From assembly GCA_037179335.1 (NCBI GenBank), contig JAKZHN010000011.1:650428-714427 (forward strand): a DNA stretch of 64,000 bases, written 5' to 3'. Origin of the DNA: Cyclaneusma minus. Lineage: Eukaryota; Ascomycota; Leotiomycetes; Marthamycetales; Marthamycetaceae. This document shows, one piece after another, positions 22,194 through 35,996 of this stretch. The position numbers were made by a program, and so were the translations under genes. Numbering within the stretch: the first letter of the stretch is position 1; the number at the start of each line of letters is the position of its first letter. The notes under the pieces were generated by a model, which was not told the DNA's origin, searched no databases, and saw only the letters and a list, made by a program, of their open reading frames with translations.

Positions 22194-22563
22194 TCATTTG
22201 TCGTACATCATCGCCGAAATTTCTTGCTTCATGGTCGCCAGTCTCTCGCGCATATCAAGGAGGTCCTGAAATTTCCCACGGGACATACTCTCTCGAGGCT
22301 GAGCCGCTAGTTCAAAATGCAAAGCATGATATTTGGCATAGTAGTGCTCGAACTTGGCTACTTGAGCCATAGTCTCAACCGACGGAGTTCGTTGCGAAGA
22401 CTCGACGCTAGTGATCTTGGCCTTCTTCACGCAAGCAAGACACTTTCCAGAAGTCTCAAAGTTCATGACTTGAGAAAGCGCATTGCTTAACAGAGCACTT
22501 CTTGGCGGTTTCCTTGACGACATGCTCGCAGCTGGAGTAAAAGGTACGAGTAACGGTACACAT
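22194..22563 (-). pseudogene. Cys-array locus 7: Met-Cys protein with frameshift and long coiled tail
   Basis: It starts as a normal member (MCTVTRTFYSSCEHVVKETA, KKCSVKQCAFS). At about 22470 the frame is off by the equivalent of a 2-nt loss, compared with locus 6 (ASNVMNF). The next frame continues the family (VMNFETSGKCLACVKKAKI) and then adds a long charged, probably helical extension (KFEHYYAKYHALHFELAAQP) to a stop at 22194. As written it makes only 35 aa. Without the shift it would be a roughly 123-aa protein, the longest of the family. An 83-bp intron (22107-22189) follows the stop, and further open frame lies beyond it. The promoter has TATA (22801-22807) and GCGCTCTCG elements. Confidence 0.55.
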
Positions 22564-22779
22564 ATTGAGTCGAAGTATGATGTGGATGCTGTAGAGGCCG
22601 TAAGAGTTGATGGCTGGTGCTGGAGCTCGACTTGTGGTATGAGGACGCGAAGAGCCTGCTAATCTCGAGAGGCCAGGGCGATTGATGGAAGCTGTGCAAG
22701 GCTTGGAGAAATTGGTTGGAATCAGTCGATGTGGTCGAGAAGGTGGGAGCTCGATGCTGTTTGGGAAAGAAAAGTGTCG

Positions 22780-22810
22780 AGAGCGCAGAATCTGGGACTA
22801 TATTTATCAG
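22780..22810 (-). promoter_or_regulatory. TATA and GCTCTC elements of Cys-array locus 7
   Basis: The minus strand reads GATAAATATAGTCCC, then TTCTGCGCTCTCGAC, about 240 bp upstream of the start codon. The order and spacing match loci 6 and 9. Confidence 0.5.
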
Positions 22811-23796
22811 AAGTGTTTCCGTCGAAAGCTCGCCTCAATCGCTTCTGCCGCTCGCATATCACAGTTCCCGCGCGAATTTCACTTCAGCCGCGTGGCGGTG
22901 ACAGTTTGGCGACGACGACAGGAAAATAAGGCAGGCACGACGGCAAAGCGATTAATTGAAAGGTGATGGATGGCACCTAGAACCAGAAGATAATGTGATC
23001 GAATCGTAATTTAAGCATAAGAAAAGTATATCGGCGGAAAAATTACATGAGCACTTGAATTTGAAGCTACCTAATTGTTCGTGAACATAGCAGAAACAAA
23101 TATTGAGTGGGTTGCTGGCCCATCAAGATTCCCTCTACCCAAAGAGCTGGCTCTGGTCTTCCAAAGCTGCCGTAAGTAAGACCCTCCCATGCTTATCGCA
23201 ATCTCATGTCCAGGCCTTGGTTTATTTCCATGCGCTTAGTCCTGTAAATCGAGCAAGCAATGGGAAGGGTACCGAGAAGATGTGCGGTTTTCAAAACTCG
23301 CGTGTACACACTTCCACCGATTCAACAATGGAGACTGGGAGCAGCCTGAAGATTGATGGAAAGTGCTGCTGCTCCTGCTGTTCACCGACGGTCGAGCTGG
23401 AAGGACGACTTAGTGGTGGAGATTCACAATCACGTTTTCACCCTGGAGTTTTGGGGGAAGAATTGGGAGAAGCTTTTGCATTCTAACGGCCTATCCACTG
23501 GTGAACATGATGGAAGCAAGATGTTCCAAGACTAGGCAGCTGTCCCTTGGTAAAGCAAGCGCATGTATGGATATTCGCTCCGCCGGTCCAGAATGTGCCT
23601 CGAAGATCCATGCAGTCCGCCCAAAGTGCCGGGTCAATTCTCAAGGAAGAACGCCATATCCATGCCCATATTGCGCCTAACGCTGAACCGTATGCAGTAA
23701 GACAACCCTTGCGCGGCATCAAAGCATACCAAGCATTGATAGGCGGTTGATGCATGAGAAGTCTCGAAAGACCATCTCATATCTCAAAGAGAAGTC
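22811..23796. other. spacer up to the retroelement insertion, no convincing gene
   Basis: Overlapping ORFs at 23103-23486 (plus) and 23483-23755 (minus) have no recognisable features. The stretch ends in the 5-bp sequence CGAAC (23797-23801) that is repeated beyond the far end of the AT-rich element. Confidence 0.35.
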
Positions 23797-23801
23797 CGAA
23801 C
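23797..23801. repeat. left target-site duplication CGAAC
   Basis: CGAAC precedes the left LTR and recurs directly after the right LTR (39461-39465), as expected of LTR-element integration. Confidence 0.65.
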
Positions 23802-23954
23802 TATTAAACTAGGTCATGTGGATGATTTTTAATATATTAAAGTAATGGTTCAAATATAGTATAGAAACCATATTTAAATTATTCCATTATATTAGCTACG
23901 CTAGCTCTTACTTTATTAGCTACCATAATACCGGATTGCTAAAGCATTTTAATA
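23802..23954 (+). repeat. left LTR of the outer retroelement
   Basis: 153 bp aligning without gaps to 39308-39460. It starts TATTAAACTAGGTCATG (original TG probably RIP-mutated to TA) and ends TTTTAATA, against TTCTAACA in the right copy, so the unmutated element would read TGTTA...TAACA. Differences between copies are almost all C/T or G/A. Here the mutated half is the right half, facing the element interior. Confidence 0.65.
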
Positions 23955-24118
23955 TTTTTATTTAATTGAAGCATTGTAAAATAAAGCTATTTACAATTTT
24001 TAGCAGCTAATAACTTCTATTGCTATTTAATTTTGGCCGGTTCTATGAAAAATTTTAAACCACTTTATAAATAAATGCAAAAAAAGATTCCAATTTTCTA
24101 AGCTTTTTATTTTATTTT

Positions 24119-24136
24119 ATATATATATATATATAT
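24119..24136. repeat. AT dinucleotide microsatellite
   Basis: A run of about nine AT units inside the AT-rich block. A similar run of about eleven units lies at 26513-26534. Confidence 0.7.
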
Positions 24137-24589
24137 TTTTCGGCAGTTTTTAAATAAAATGGCCTTTTTAATTTTAATATATCTTTAAATTATATAAATT
24201 TATTTTTTTCTAAAGCCTTTATAAAGCCATTAGCAAGCTATTTTTATATTAGTATATATTTAAAATCGATTATTTTTTAAAATCAATGCTTTTTATAAAA
24301 AAAATACTAAATTTAAATATATCTAATTTATTTATAAAATTGTAGAGTTTTAGCCAGCATTATAGCGTTTTAATAATTTTTAAAAATAATAATAGCTATA
24401 AAATTATTAATTAATATAATTTAAAATTTCCTAAATAATTTTCTTAGCTATATAGCTTTTTTAATCGTTTAAATTTGGGCTATTAATTTAGCTTTATATA
24501 AAAACAATGCTATAATTGCTTAATATTTTAAAAATGAATTAATTAGCGCGCTATTAATTATAAATAAATAATTTAATATAAATATAACG

Positions 24590-24642
24590 GGGACCCTCGG
24601 GGACGGCCGTGGCTCCGCCACAAGCCTAGCGTAGATTGTAAA
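24590..24642. other. unmutated GC island with hairpin in the AT block
   Basis: About 45 bases of G+C-rich sequence (GGGGACCCTCGGGGAC, then GTGGCTCCGCCAC) interrupt the AT-rich sequence abruptly. GTGG-CTCCG-CCAC can form a small hairpin. It contains CpA and TpG sites that RIP would be expected to hit, so it looks spared or younger. Confidence 0.5.
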
Positions 24643-27600
24643 TTAGTTAGCCGCAGCCTTTTTATAAGAGTTTGCGCGTATAGGAATACCCTTGCTTTTG
24701 CATAATTAATTTATATATTTAATTGCCATTTTGCAACGGCCTTTTTGGGACTTTTATTATAATATTTTAATTGTAATCCCCAATCCAGCTATAATCGTTG
24801 CAATTTAATAATTGAAAGTTTTTGCTTTTTTTAAAATGCCTTTATTGCTATTGCTAATATTGCAAACGAATTAATTAATATCTATACTATAGCTTGCAAT
24901 AAAATAAAAATATATTATCCGAAATTTCCAATTAATAAGCAATTTGTTAATAAAATACCCCAATAAGCATTAGCAAAAGCCATTATTATTTATTTTATTT
25001 TATCATTTGCAATAATTTATAAATTAATTATAGCTTATTAATAACGCAGCGCAATTAATATAATAAAATTTAATGCAAAACATGCTATATTTAATATTAA
25101 TAATAATGGCTTTATTAAATCTTAAAATTAATCAAATATTTTTAAAAATATTAAGCGCCAAAAATTGAAATATATTTTCTTTTATATTTAATTACCGAAT
25201 TTTTTTTAATAATTCGGCTTTGCTTTTTAAATTAAAATTTTATCCGGATTATTATTAATTTAGGTATTGTTTTTATAGGCATGCTTATAGCTAATATAAT
25301 AAAAAGCATTTTAATTAAAGCTATATATTATTTAATAATTTATTAAAAAGCTTAATAACGCCGTTTATAAAGCAATATAAATTTTTCAAATGATAAATTT
25401 TTTTAAAAATTTATTTTTATTTTCAATAAAATATTTTTAATTATTTTTTACAAAAGCCCCATTAATAAATTAATGCAATAATAACTTTTAAGCTATTATT
25501 AATAGATAGACTTGGTAAATTAAAAAATTAAAAAATACTAATATCTAATAATAAATAAAAATACTAATATTTAAATAGAAGTAAATACGCTAATAAAATT
25601 TTAATTTAATATAGCCGCCCTTTTATAGCCCCGCTATAAATTAACTATTTAATTTCCGGGCAAATTATTTTAAAATATTAAATTTCTTTTAGCAATTTAA
25701 ATGCTTATTATTATCGGGATTAAATGAATTAAAATTTTATTATTTATTTATACCCCTTTTCGGTATTTATAATTATTGCTATAAAAGGAAAAAATTAAGC
25801 ATTTTTAAATTATTTAAAAATGATATAAAATTTTGATTAATGGAATTTAAAAATTATTTTAATTTTTATGGCATTATAAATATTTTGCAATAAGCAACAT
25901 TTGATTGCTCCTATTTATTTAATAGTATTAAAAAGCGTATTATATTTTAGCAATTTAATAGTAATTAAATTATTTTTTAAATTTGAAATATATTAAAATC
26001 GTAATTATTTAATAATTACAGCCCGCTTAATATTGGCATTAAAGCCGATTAGCGTATAAATAAATATTTTATAAAAAATAATTAAATGGTTTAACTTTTT
26101 ATAAATTATTTGAAATTTTTATTATAAAATATTCCCTAATTGGAAAATAATAAAGCTATTTGCTTTATGTATAATAAAAAGCTTAATAAGGCAATAATTA
26201 TAAAAATCGTTAATAATTTATCCGGAATACTATTAATTATTTATGCTTAATAAAAATCGGCTATATAAAGCGCTAAAAACCAATTTAAATTAAAAAAGCA
26301 TTTAATTTATAATAAGCTAAAACTTATTTTATAGGCTAATTATAAATATAATAATAAAAGGATTTATTTTAATAATTTTTTATTTATATTTTTTAAAAAC
26401 AGCAATTTTAATTATTAATTTTTAAAAAACACAAATTTTAATAGCTTAATATTTTTGAAATATAAATACCTTTTAATTTTTTTTTGGATTTCCGTATTTT
26501 TTAAGCTAAATCATATATATATATATATATATATTTATTATAAAAATCCTCATAAAATTAAAATAAAAAATATATTAATAAAAAAACAAAGGCTTAATAA
26601 TAAAAATAACAATATATTAAAATGAGAATAGCTAATTAAAACGCCCTAAAACACACATCCCGCCGCTAAAAAGCCTAGTAATTAAAGCGATAGCAGTATT
26701 ATTATATTTATTAAATTTAGTTAAGTTACTTTTAATATTAGTGTTATTATAAAATTTATTCCTATTTAATATCCATATCCTAATAGCCTTAATAAATAAA
26801 ATTAAGAATAAATTTATACGAGTTTTTTATAAAATATTGGCGAAAAATAAAATCTATATAAAAATTAATGCTATATTAAATTCCGAATCCATAAATGTTT
26901 TTATTGCAAATTTATAATTAATTAAAAAATTTTATAATTATATAGGCCAATATTTTCCAGCTATTATTAATATTAGTCAATATTAAATTGCCCTAAAATA
27001 TATAAGATTTTATTAGTGGAATTTAAAGTGTTCAAAATAAACTAATTGATAATAATATTTGGTTAATTATAGCTATACTAATTTAATTTATTAATTAATT
27101 GAATAATTGCAAGAATTTTTAAATAATTTATATTAAATAAATTATCAATTTTTTTTAGTAAATTTAATTTTTAAGCAGGAAATTAAAAAAACTTTACTGG
27201 TTTTATTTTTTTATCTTGCTATGTATAAGAATTTATTTAAAATCTATGGATAATTTGTAATTCTTTTAAAATACGCCAATATTACTAAGACTTTTAATAA
27301 AGCAAAAGCAAAAATTTTGCCTTTATATAAAGGTTTTTAAAATTATTGCATTAAGCTTATATTTAGGAAAAAATTCATTTTTTGGATTTTTTTATTATTT
27401 AATAGAAAAAAATAAATATTATACTCCGTAAATATTTTAATATAATATTAACTTAAAAATTTATATAATTATTAAATTCGCCAGCAAACTTATTATTTAT
27501 ATTTATTACTAAGCTTTATATTAATAAAAAGCTGTGCTTTATTATAAATTATAAATTTTTTAATATAATTACTATTAAAACAAGATAATATCCGCCCCTT

Positions 27601-30600
27601 AATGCCTTAAGCAGCTAGCAATGGTCCATGCATTATAGCCAGCGCTAGCGCCGAAAAAGTCTAAATAGCTTTATAATAAAAATAAAAGCTTTTCTCTTTT
27701 TTCCTTATTGCAATTAATACAGTTATTTTCTGCCCCTATTTAAATTTATAAATAATGCCCATTTAAATTTTAATAAATTATAAGCCCGGCTTTGTTAATT
27801 TAATAGCTAAATTCCAATTATTTTACCATTGCTTTTTTAATCTTTAAACTCGAAACGCTCCCTTATATATTTGCGCGTATAGCAGCCCTGCACCGTAAAA
27901 CTAAAATAATCCAACCCCGTAATAAAATTAAAGTAATTTTTAAGCAATTAAAAAGCCCTGTATTTTTAAGCTTATTTGCTTAAAATTCTTTTCTTTAACT
28001 ATTAATCTGCAATAAATAAAACAATCTATTCAATTTTAATTTAAAGCAATTTTTTACAAATTGCAAAAAATACAAATCCTATAAAAATAAAAGTTCCCAA
28101 TTAATTTACAATAATTAATTATAGCCGAAAAATATAATAGCGCCGCCAAATAAAACATTCCAATTCTTAGCTTTAATAACCATTTAATTTTTTTTTAAAT
28201 AAGAATTAAATGTTTTAAAAAACAAATTCATTATACTATTTAAAATCCAGTAAAAATCCATGCTTTCATTAATTAATTAATTAATATCGAAAATCTAAAA
28301 ATTACAGCTATTATATTTGTATCTATTGCAGCTATTGCAATTGCTGTATTTATTGCAATTTTAATAGCTATGCTATTAAATAATAATCCGTCTATAATTA
28401 ATATTAATAGATTAGCAAATACTATTATTAAGCTAATAATTAATAATATTATTTACAAGCTTAGCAAAAAAAAGCATTGTAAATACGCTAAAAATTTGGC
28501 TATTATAATTATAATTATATTCCCTTTTTTTAAAACAACAACTAAAAGACTTTGAAAAAGCATTTAATTATTTATATATTTTAAAATTATTTTAAATTAA
28601 AATATAAAAAAATCTATAAATCGATTGCTAATAATGATATAATTAAAATCCACGCTTTTTTTATAAGCAATTTAATTATAATAAAAAATTAAAATATTTT
28701 ACAAATATACTAAAAAAAACTAATTGCAATTAATGGCTTTTATAAAAATATATATAGCAATAAACAGCTTTTTTAAATTCTTTATAAAACTTGCTAAATT
28801 ATAAATTCGGAATATTTTTCAATTATTATAATATTTCGAAATTTAATTTTTGCTTTAAATAATATTAAATTTCAATATAATTATATATAATAATTAAAAA
28901 AAAAAAAAACTCAGTTTAATTAGAAAAAATAATATAGGTATTTAAATTAGCGCAATTTATTATATATTTATTAACATATAAAATCATTTTTTAATAAAAA
29001 CCGCAACGACTTTGGCTATAATTTATATAATTTAATTTTATATTATATTTACCAATATTATTTGTTTAATAAAGCTTATATTTCTATTGAAATTATTTAA
29101 CGCAAAAATAAAAAAAATGTAATAATAATAAAGGCAAAAATAATTAAAAGGGCTTTAAACCAAAAATAGTCCGCTTTATTATTTAGCGCAAAAATTAAAA
29201 GAATGCTTTAAAAAAGACCGGTATTTATTATTTAAAAGCTATAAATTTTGCCGCTAATAAAAGAAAAGAATTAAAAAGAATCCAATTAAAAATTACAAAA
29301 AACAAATCTATTTTTTTAAAAAACTAATTAATAAAATCGCCTTCTTTTATTAAATATTAAATATCGCCGCCTTTAGCTATATATTTAATCAACTCAATAT
29401 ATTTAAATAAATAAATAAATTATTAAAATATACATTAATTAAAATTAAAAAAACAATTATTTAGGCTATTTATTATAATATTGCATTATTAATATATAAA
29501 AATAAACTTTCAATAATATGGCAAAAAAAACAAAAAATCGCAATTTAATTGCAATTTAATTTTAAAAAGAAAATTATATAGTATTGGTTTTGAGAGTTAT
29601 TTTGATAATTTTAAAATAAATTTTCAAAATAAAAATAATTAAAGTATAATTAAAGCGAATATATATAAAAGAATTATATATTATAATATATATAAATATC
29701 GGGAAAATTAAAATAGCATATATTGCAAAAATAAAAAAAAGTTTAAAAAAAATTATAATAATCGGCCAAAAAAAACCTTAGCCTAAAATTATTAAATTTA
29801 ATTAATTAAAATTTTTAAAGTTTATTAAACACAACTAATATATTAGGAAATTATAATATAAAAAATATATTATATAGAATTAAAAAAAATAGGTAATTTT
29901 TATAAAATAATAATATTAAATAAGCCAATTAAAATTTTAATTATTTAAAAAAACTGCGACCATTATGCTATTAAAAAAATAAAAAATTGGATTCCCAAAA
30001 AGCTTGGTTTGTATAAAGAGGAAAAACTTAAGCTTATTTATTTTAATATTATTAAAAGCTGTAATTTATTCCTTTATAAAAATAAATGGCTATTTTAAAT
30101 TATTAATATTTATTTAAAAAAAGATTGATTAATTTTTTGCAAAATAAAGGCTAAAATTAACAAAAAGCTATAAATATAAATTAAAAAAAGCTATAAATTA
30201 GCTATAAAATTAAATTTTGCAAAAATAATAATGCTTTTAAATTATTTAAAATTGCTTAAAAATAAAAATGTGTTAAAAATATAAAATATTAATTTATAAT
30301 AATTGCGTTTTTATACCAAAATAAATTAGCTAAATGCAATATTTAAACTATTTAAATAAATATTAAATTGATTTCTTTTAATATTTAGCTATTAATTAAA
30401 TTTTAAAATAAAGCTGCTAAATATAATGCCTATATTTAAAATTATAATAAAATATTTTAATAATTAATAAATACCCAATAAGCCCTAATAAAGCTTATTT
30501 TCAAATAATTTCCAAAATTAACTATATTTAAATATTTACCGCTAAATGCTATATCTATTTAAACCGGAAAATGCTATTTTAGAATTACCAATATAATAAG

Positions 30601-31328
30601 CTAGTAAATATTAAAAACATTGGAATTTTTATAAAATATGCAAAAACCACTATTAAATAATAAAAGTTTTATTTTCCCAAGCTAAAAGAAATTATTTATA
30701 TTAATTAATGCAAAGTTTTTAAAAATACCCCTAGTAACATTGTTAAATTAAAAATCTAATTATTTGCAAAATATAAAAGCTTGGCTAAAAAGACTTAATT
30801 GAATTACAAATACTTAAATAAACCATTAAAAAATATACTATTAAAATAAAATTTAAAAACATTTAGAAAAGCCTCTAAAATAGCATTTTTAAATTGAAAA
30901 TGAAATACTACTTAAAATAGGCCAATTATTTTTACAATATCTAAGCCGCAAAATAAAAAAGTTATTAATAATTTAAAAAAGATTTTAAATATATTATTTT
31001 AGGCATTTAATTTAAAAAAACAATATTAGCCAAAGCTTAAGCTATTCCAAATATCTAAATTATAACTAATAATTGATAATATTTTAAGCTTTAAAAATAT
31101 TGCTTTGCTTTTAAATTCAAATAAAATAGCAAATTTAAAAAAAATAATTAAAAAAAACCTCGGCCGGCAAAATTTTAAAATCCAATAAAAAGGCAAAGCA
31201 TTTTTATATTAAAAAAAGGTTTTTTAAAAATCGAAATTCAAATTTTATAGTTTATACCTTTTTCCAATTATATTAAATATAATAATAATAATGGTATACC
31301 AAATTTCCTAAATCAAAAAATAATAGAT

Positions 31329-31560
31329 TATCACACAAAGCCGAGGAGGGCGCTTTGCGGGCACCCTATAAGGTATATACGCTAAAAATACGCAAAAAAT
31401 AAGCATTGCTTATTAAAAACACTAAGCAAGGCTTTTAGCGTATAATATTAAAACGCTGCTATTTTTATTTAAAAAATACAATAATTAATTTTTATAGCTA
31501 AAACATATATATAATATATTTTTATTTATTTATTTTATTTTTAATTATTATAATAAAATA
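31329..31560 (+). repeat. left LTR of the inner retroelement
   Basis: About 230 bp repeated at 37666-37895. It starts TATCACACAAAGCCGAGGAG (probably TGTCACAC before RIP), then GGCGCTTTGCGGGCACCC and ATAAGCATTGCTTATT, and on to TTTTTATAGCTAAAACATAT. This copy is less mutated than the right one over the first 60 bp. Confidence 0.6.
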
Positions 31561-34500
31561 GCTGCTTTTATTATAAAAAGCAATAATTTAGCAAAATAAT
31601 GATTATTTAATTTGCCAATTTTAAATCCAGCAATAATTCTATTTGCGAAAATTTTATTTAATTTTAAAAAAAATTAATATTAACAGCAATATTAATGAAA
31701 TTTGTATATTAAATTAAAGGATTGCATTTAATAAAAGCAATAGTATATTTATTAATAATATCAATAAAACCGCTATTGATATTAATAATTAAAAATAATT
31801 AAAAAGATTTTTTGCTTCAAATCAGAAATTATTTAATAGCTTTTTTAAAACGAATAGCTAATTTATTAATACGAATTAGCCTGGGCAAATTTAAAATTAA
31901 AGCGTTTTAGCCGGAAATGCGGGCATGCCGCGCAAAGGCGAAATTGATTAAACTTTGATTATCGCTCCCATTTTAAATTTAATTTAAGGCCAAATTAATT
32001 TAAATTTAAATAATTTTGCAACTATTTAATAAATTATTTAAAAATTAAAAATTATAAAAAGATTATAAAATTACAAATTAAAATTGCAATTTTTATTTGC
32101 AAAAATAATTTATTTAATTTAAATTCCAATAATAAACAATTGATTGCTAAAAGATTTGGTATATTTAAAAATCCTTATATATTAAATATTAAATTGTATT
32201 ATATATATAATATACACAAATATTATAAATAGTTTAATTGCTTATAAAAACTTTTTAATATATATATTTTTTTAAAAACAATAATATAATATATATTTAT
32301 TATATTTTAATTGCATTTAAAAATCGTGCATATATTATATAGCAATATTATTAAATAAATTATAAAAAAAATAATTATAAAAAAAATTAAAAATTTAATA
32401 TTAAATGCAATAAATATAAAGCAGTAATGCATATTATATATATTAAATTAATTTGCTAAAAAAAACAAAAAAAGAAAATTAAAAATTTTTATTATAAAAT
32501 AGAAATTTTGCTTTTTTATATAAAAAATATACTTTTTATATTTTTTAACAATTAATTTATTTTTAAATTCTATAATAATATTAAATAGAATTTTATTTTT
32601 TAATAAAGTAATTAATTATAAATTAATATATATAATATATTTAATATAATTGGAAATATTAAATGGAAAATTAAATTTAATTTTTAACTTAAAGCTAAAA
32701 ATATATTTAATGCAAATAATTTAAAAAAGCATTATAATAATTATAATAAATAATAAAATCCATATAATATTTTAAATAATAATATAGCAATTTAATATTA
32801 GCCTAATTGCAAAAATAAAAAAAAAGCTATTATGAAAATAAAAGCCAATAGCGCGGCCAAAATCAATACTGGTTTTTTTTATATTTTAGTTGTAATTTTA
32901 ATAATTATAGCCTATTTAATTGTATTTATAAAAAAATTTCAAAATTGCTAAAAATTTAAATATAAAATCTGCAAATACAAATAGCCCAGTAATAAGATAT
33001 ATATTCTAAATAGCAATAGCTTTAAAAGCTATAAAAAAAAGCCAATTATATAAAAATAGCTAGAATTATAGCTAAAACTATAATAATTATAATTGAAATA
33101 AATATATATTTTTTTTATAAAAATTGCAAATAAAATCCCTAATTGTATAAATTATAAATATAAATATCATAATTGAAAAAGAATTGCTAATAATTGCTTA
33201 ATTTAACGATTCTTTTATAGAATAAGAGCATATAATAATTAATTGCTTAATTGCAATTAATATTTAAAATATAATTCCCGTTTTTGTTTTTATTAATAAA
33301 AACTTAAATAGAAATTTTATATTATTAAAATTTGCAAAAAGAATAAAAATACATTAATATATATATGCAATATTTATAAATTCGCTTTTTTAAAAAAATT
33401 AAAATTAAAATTAAATAATGCTATAAAAGTTTTATTATAATTTTTAATAGTAAACATAGTATAAAAAACCAAAACGTTAAAATATATAAAATATTTATAT
33501 ATTTATATAATTTGCTTTTAAATATATTTTAATTTAAATAAGCAAATAATAAACATTATAATTAGGCTAAAGCCAATTTTATTTATAAATACCAAATTAA
33601 ATATAAAATTATTACTTAAAATAAGCGAAAAAAATTAAACAAATTCAATATAATAATTTGTATTTTAAATATAAGAAATAGGAAATTATTATATATAAAA
33701 TATTTTATATCTAAAAGCTAAGAATATAATATTAAATTATATAAAATAATATTTGGCAACATAAATAAAAAGCTTTTTTTTATAAAAAATATTATAAATT
33801 TAAATAAAAACCCTATTATATATATATTAAACAAAATATTAAAACTTTAATAAAACAAAACTGGATTTTAATATATTTTTAAAACCGGAAATTATTAGGC
33901 ATTAAAAATATTTATAAAAAATATATAGCAAAATTAAAATCGAAATTAAAATAAAAAAAATTAAATTTAAAAATTTAAAAACATTAAGCTATTTTAATAA
34001 TATTTTTAATATAAAAAACACTAATGCATTATTTATATATTTTAATTAAAACTATGTTATAAAAATTAAAACAAATTTATTTTATTAATTTATTTATAAA
34101 TTATTTAAAAAATACCTAATTATATTAAAAAAAAATTCTAATAATATATTAATACAAAACTAAATTTGCAAATCAAAAAGCCCAATAAAAGCTTTTATAT
34201 TATTTATATTTAAAAGAAAAATAGCTTGCGCTTATATATTAATTATAAAAAATTAAATAATATTATTATTAAAAAAAAATTAATTAAAAAATTCCTAATT
34301 AAATTAAAAAAACACTAAAATCTTTATTAAGCTAAATTTTAGAAATACGTATTATAAAATTTATATATAAAAAGCAAATAAATAAATAAAATATTATATA
34401 AAATATAGCTATTTTAAATATCTAATAATATTATTTAAATTAATAAATATGCTAGCTATATTTTAAGCCTATATAATTTTTTTTTTTCAAATATTATTGT

Positions 34501-35951
34501 AATAATTTATTTTAATAATACTTTAATTTATTTGGAAATTTTTAGCAAATATAATAAATATATAAAAGCTATATTTAAAAAGCTATAAAAATATTCTTTT
34601 TATAAAAGAAATAAATGCAAATTTAAAATAAATAAAATTTTATTTTTAAATTTTATAATACAAAATAATAATATATATATATAATTCAAAATAGCCTATA
34701 TTAATTATATATATAAAATTGCAATTATTTTTAAAATAAGCTAATTTTTATAAGCAATTTATTTTAAAATATAATAAACTTATATTGCCTATAATTAATT
34801 CGCTTATTAATAATATAAATAATAATAATAAAAGCCTATTTAAATAGCCTTTAAAAATATAAAAGGCTTTTTAATATATTAAAAATATATTTATAAGCAA
34901 ATTAATATTGCAATATTTTAATTTTATAAAGCATTTATAAATTATATATAATATTTTAAAATTTATAATATTGGAAATTTTAAAATAATTCTAAAATTTA
35001 AATAATTTAATATAATATTATTGGTATTTAATAGCTTTTTAATTTTATAAATTGATTCATATAAAGCTAATATTTTAAATATATAATATTAAATTGCTTG
35101 CAATTATATAGTTTTTTAATATTAAAAATGATATATTAAAAATATATATTATAAAATTTAAATACTTTTAAGTTATAATAATTTATATTAGTTTATAAAT
35201 ATAAAAACATTTAATAAATATTAAGCAAAATAAGCTATGAAATTAAAATTTTAAAATTTTAAAATTAAATATATTATAAAGATTAAAAACTTTTTTAATT
35301 TTTTTTATAGGCTAAATTATAAAAACCATTTTTTTTTACCTATATTATAGTAAAAGCTTTGCTATTTATTTAATTATATATTAAATATATAATTTTTTAA
35401 AAGAAGAGCTGCTTTTATAAATATAATAATTGCATTTTAATTAAAATTATTAAATTGGAAAATTAATATTATATATTTTATTTATTAAAAATATATGCTT
35501 TAAAGCTGGAAAGCTAATAAGAAAATATATAAATCCTTTTTTTATTATTAAAGAAATAAAAGCCCAAGCCTATTATTTAAAATTTCTATTTAAATTTTAA
35601 TTAAAAAAATTATATAATATTTTTTATATTCGCTTTTTCAAATTTGCTAAAATGTTTTAAAATAATATATATAAATTATATTTTATAATTTGTTTTAAAA
35701 TAATTAAAAATAAAGAAAATAAAAATATATAAAAAAAATAAAAAATAAAAATTTGTATTTTGTATATATTAAAAGAACTAAAATTAAAATTAAAATTAAA
35801 TATTAGCTTAAAAAAATCTTAAAGATAATCTAATAATTCTAAGCAAATTTATTAAAAAAATACCAAAATTAAATTACAATAATAATAAAAGAATTATTAA
35901 AAAGTTGCAAGCATTAAAAAAATGCTAAAAAGCCAATTCTAGCTTTATATT

Positions 35952-35996
35952 TAAATAAAACATATTTAAATAAAACATATTTAAATAAAACATATT
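35952..35996. repeat. 15-bp unit x3 tandem repeat
   Basis: Three copies of TAAATAAAACATATT in a row, inside the inner element. Confidence 0.7.

Noticed and set aside
28370..28555. 61-codon ORF inside the AT-rich block
   Set aside because: It encodes an Asn/Ile/Lys string typical of random AT-rich sequence, with no start context and no neighbours.
35952..35996. CRISPR-like array
   Set aside because: Three contiguous 15-bp copies without spacers in AT-rich eukaryotic DNA; simple tandem repeat.
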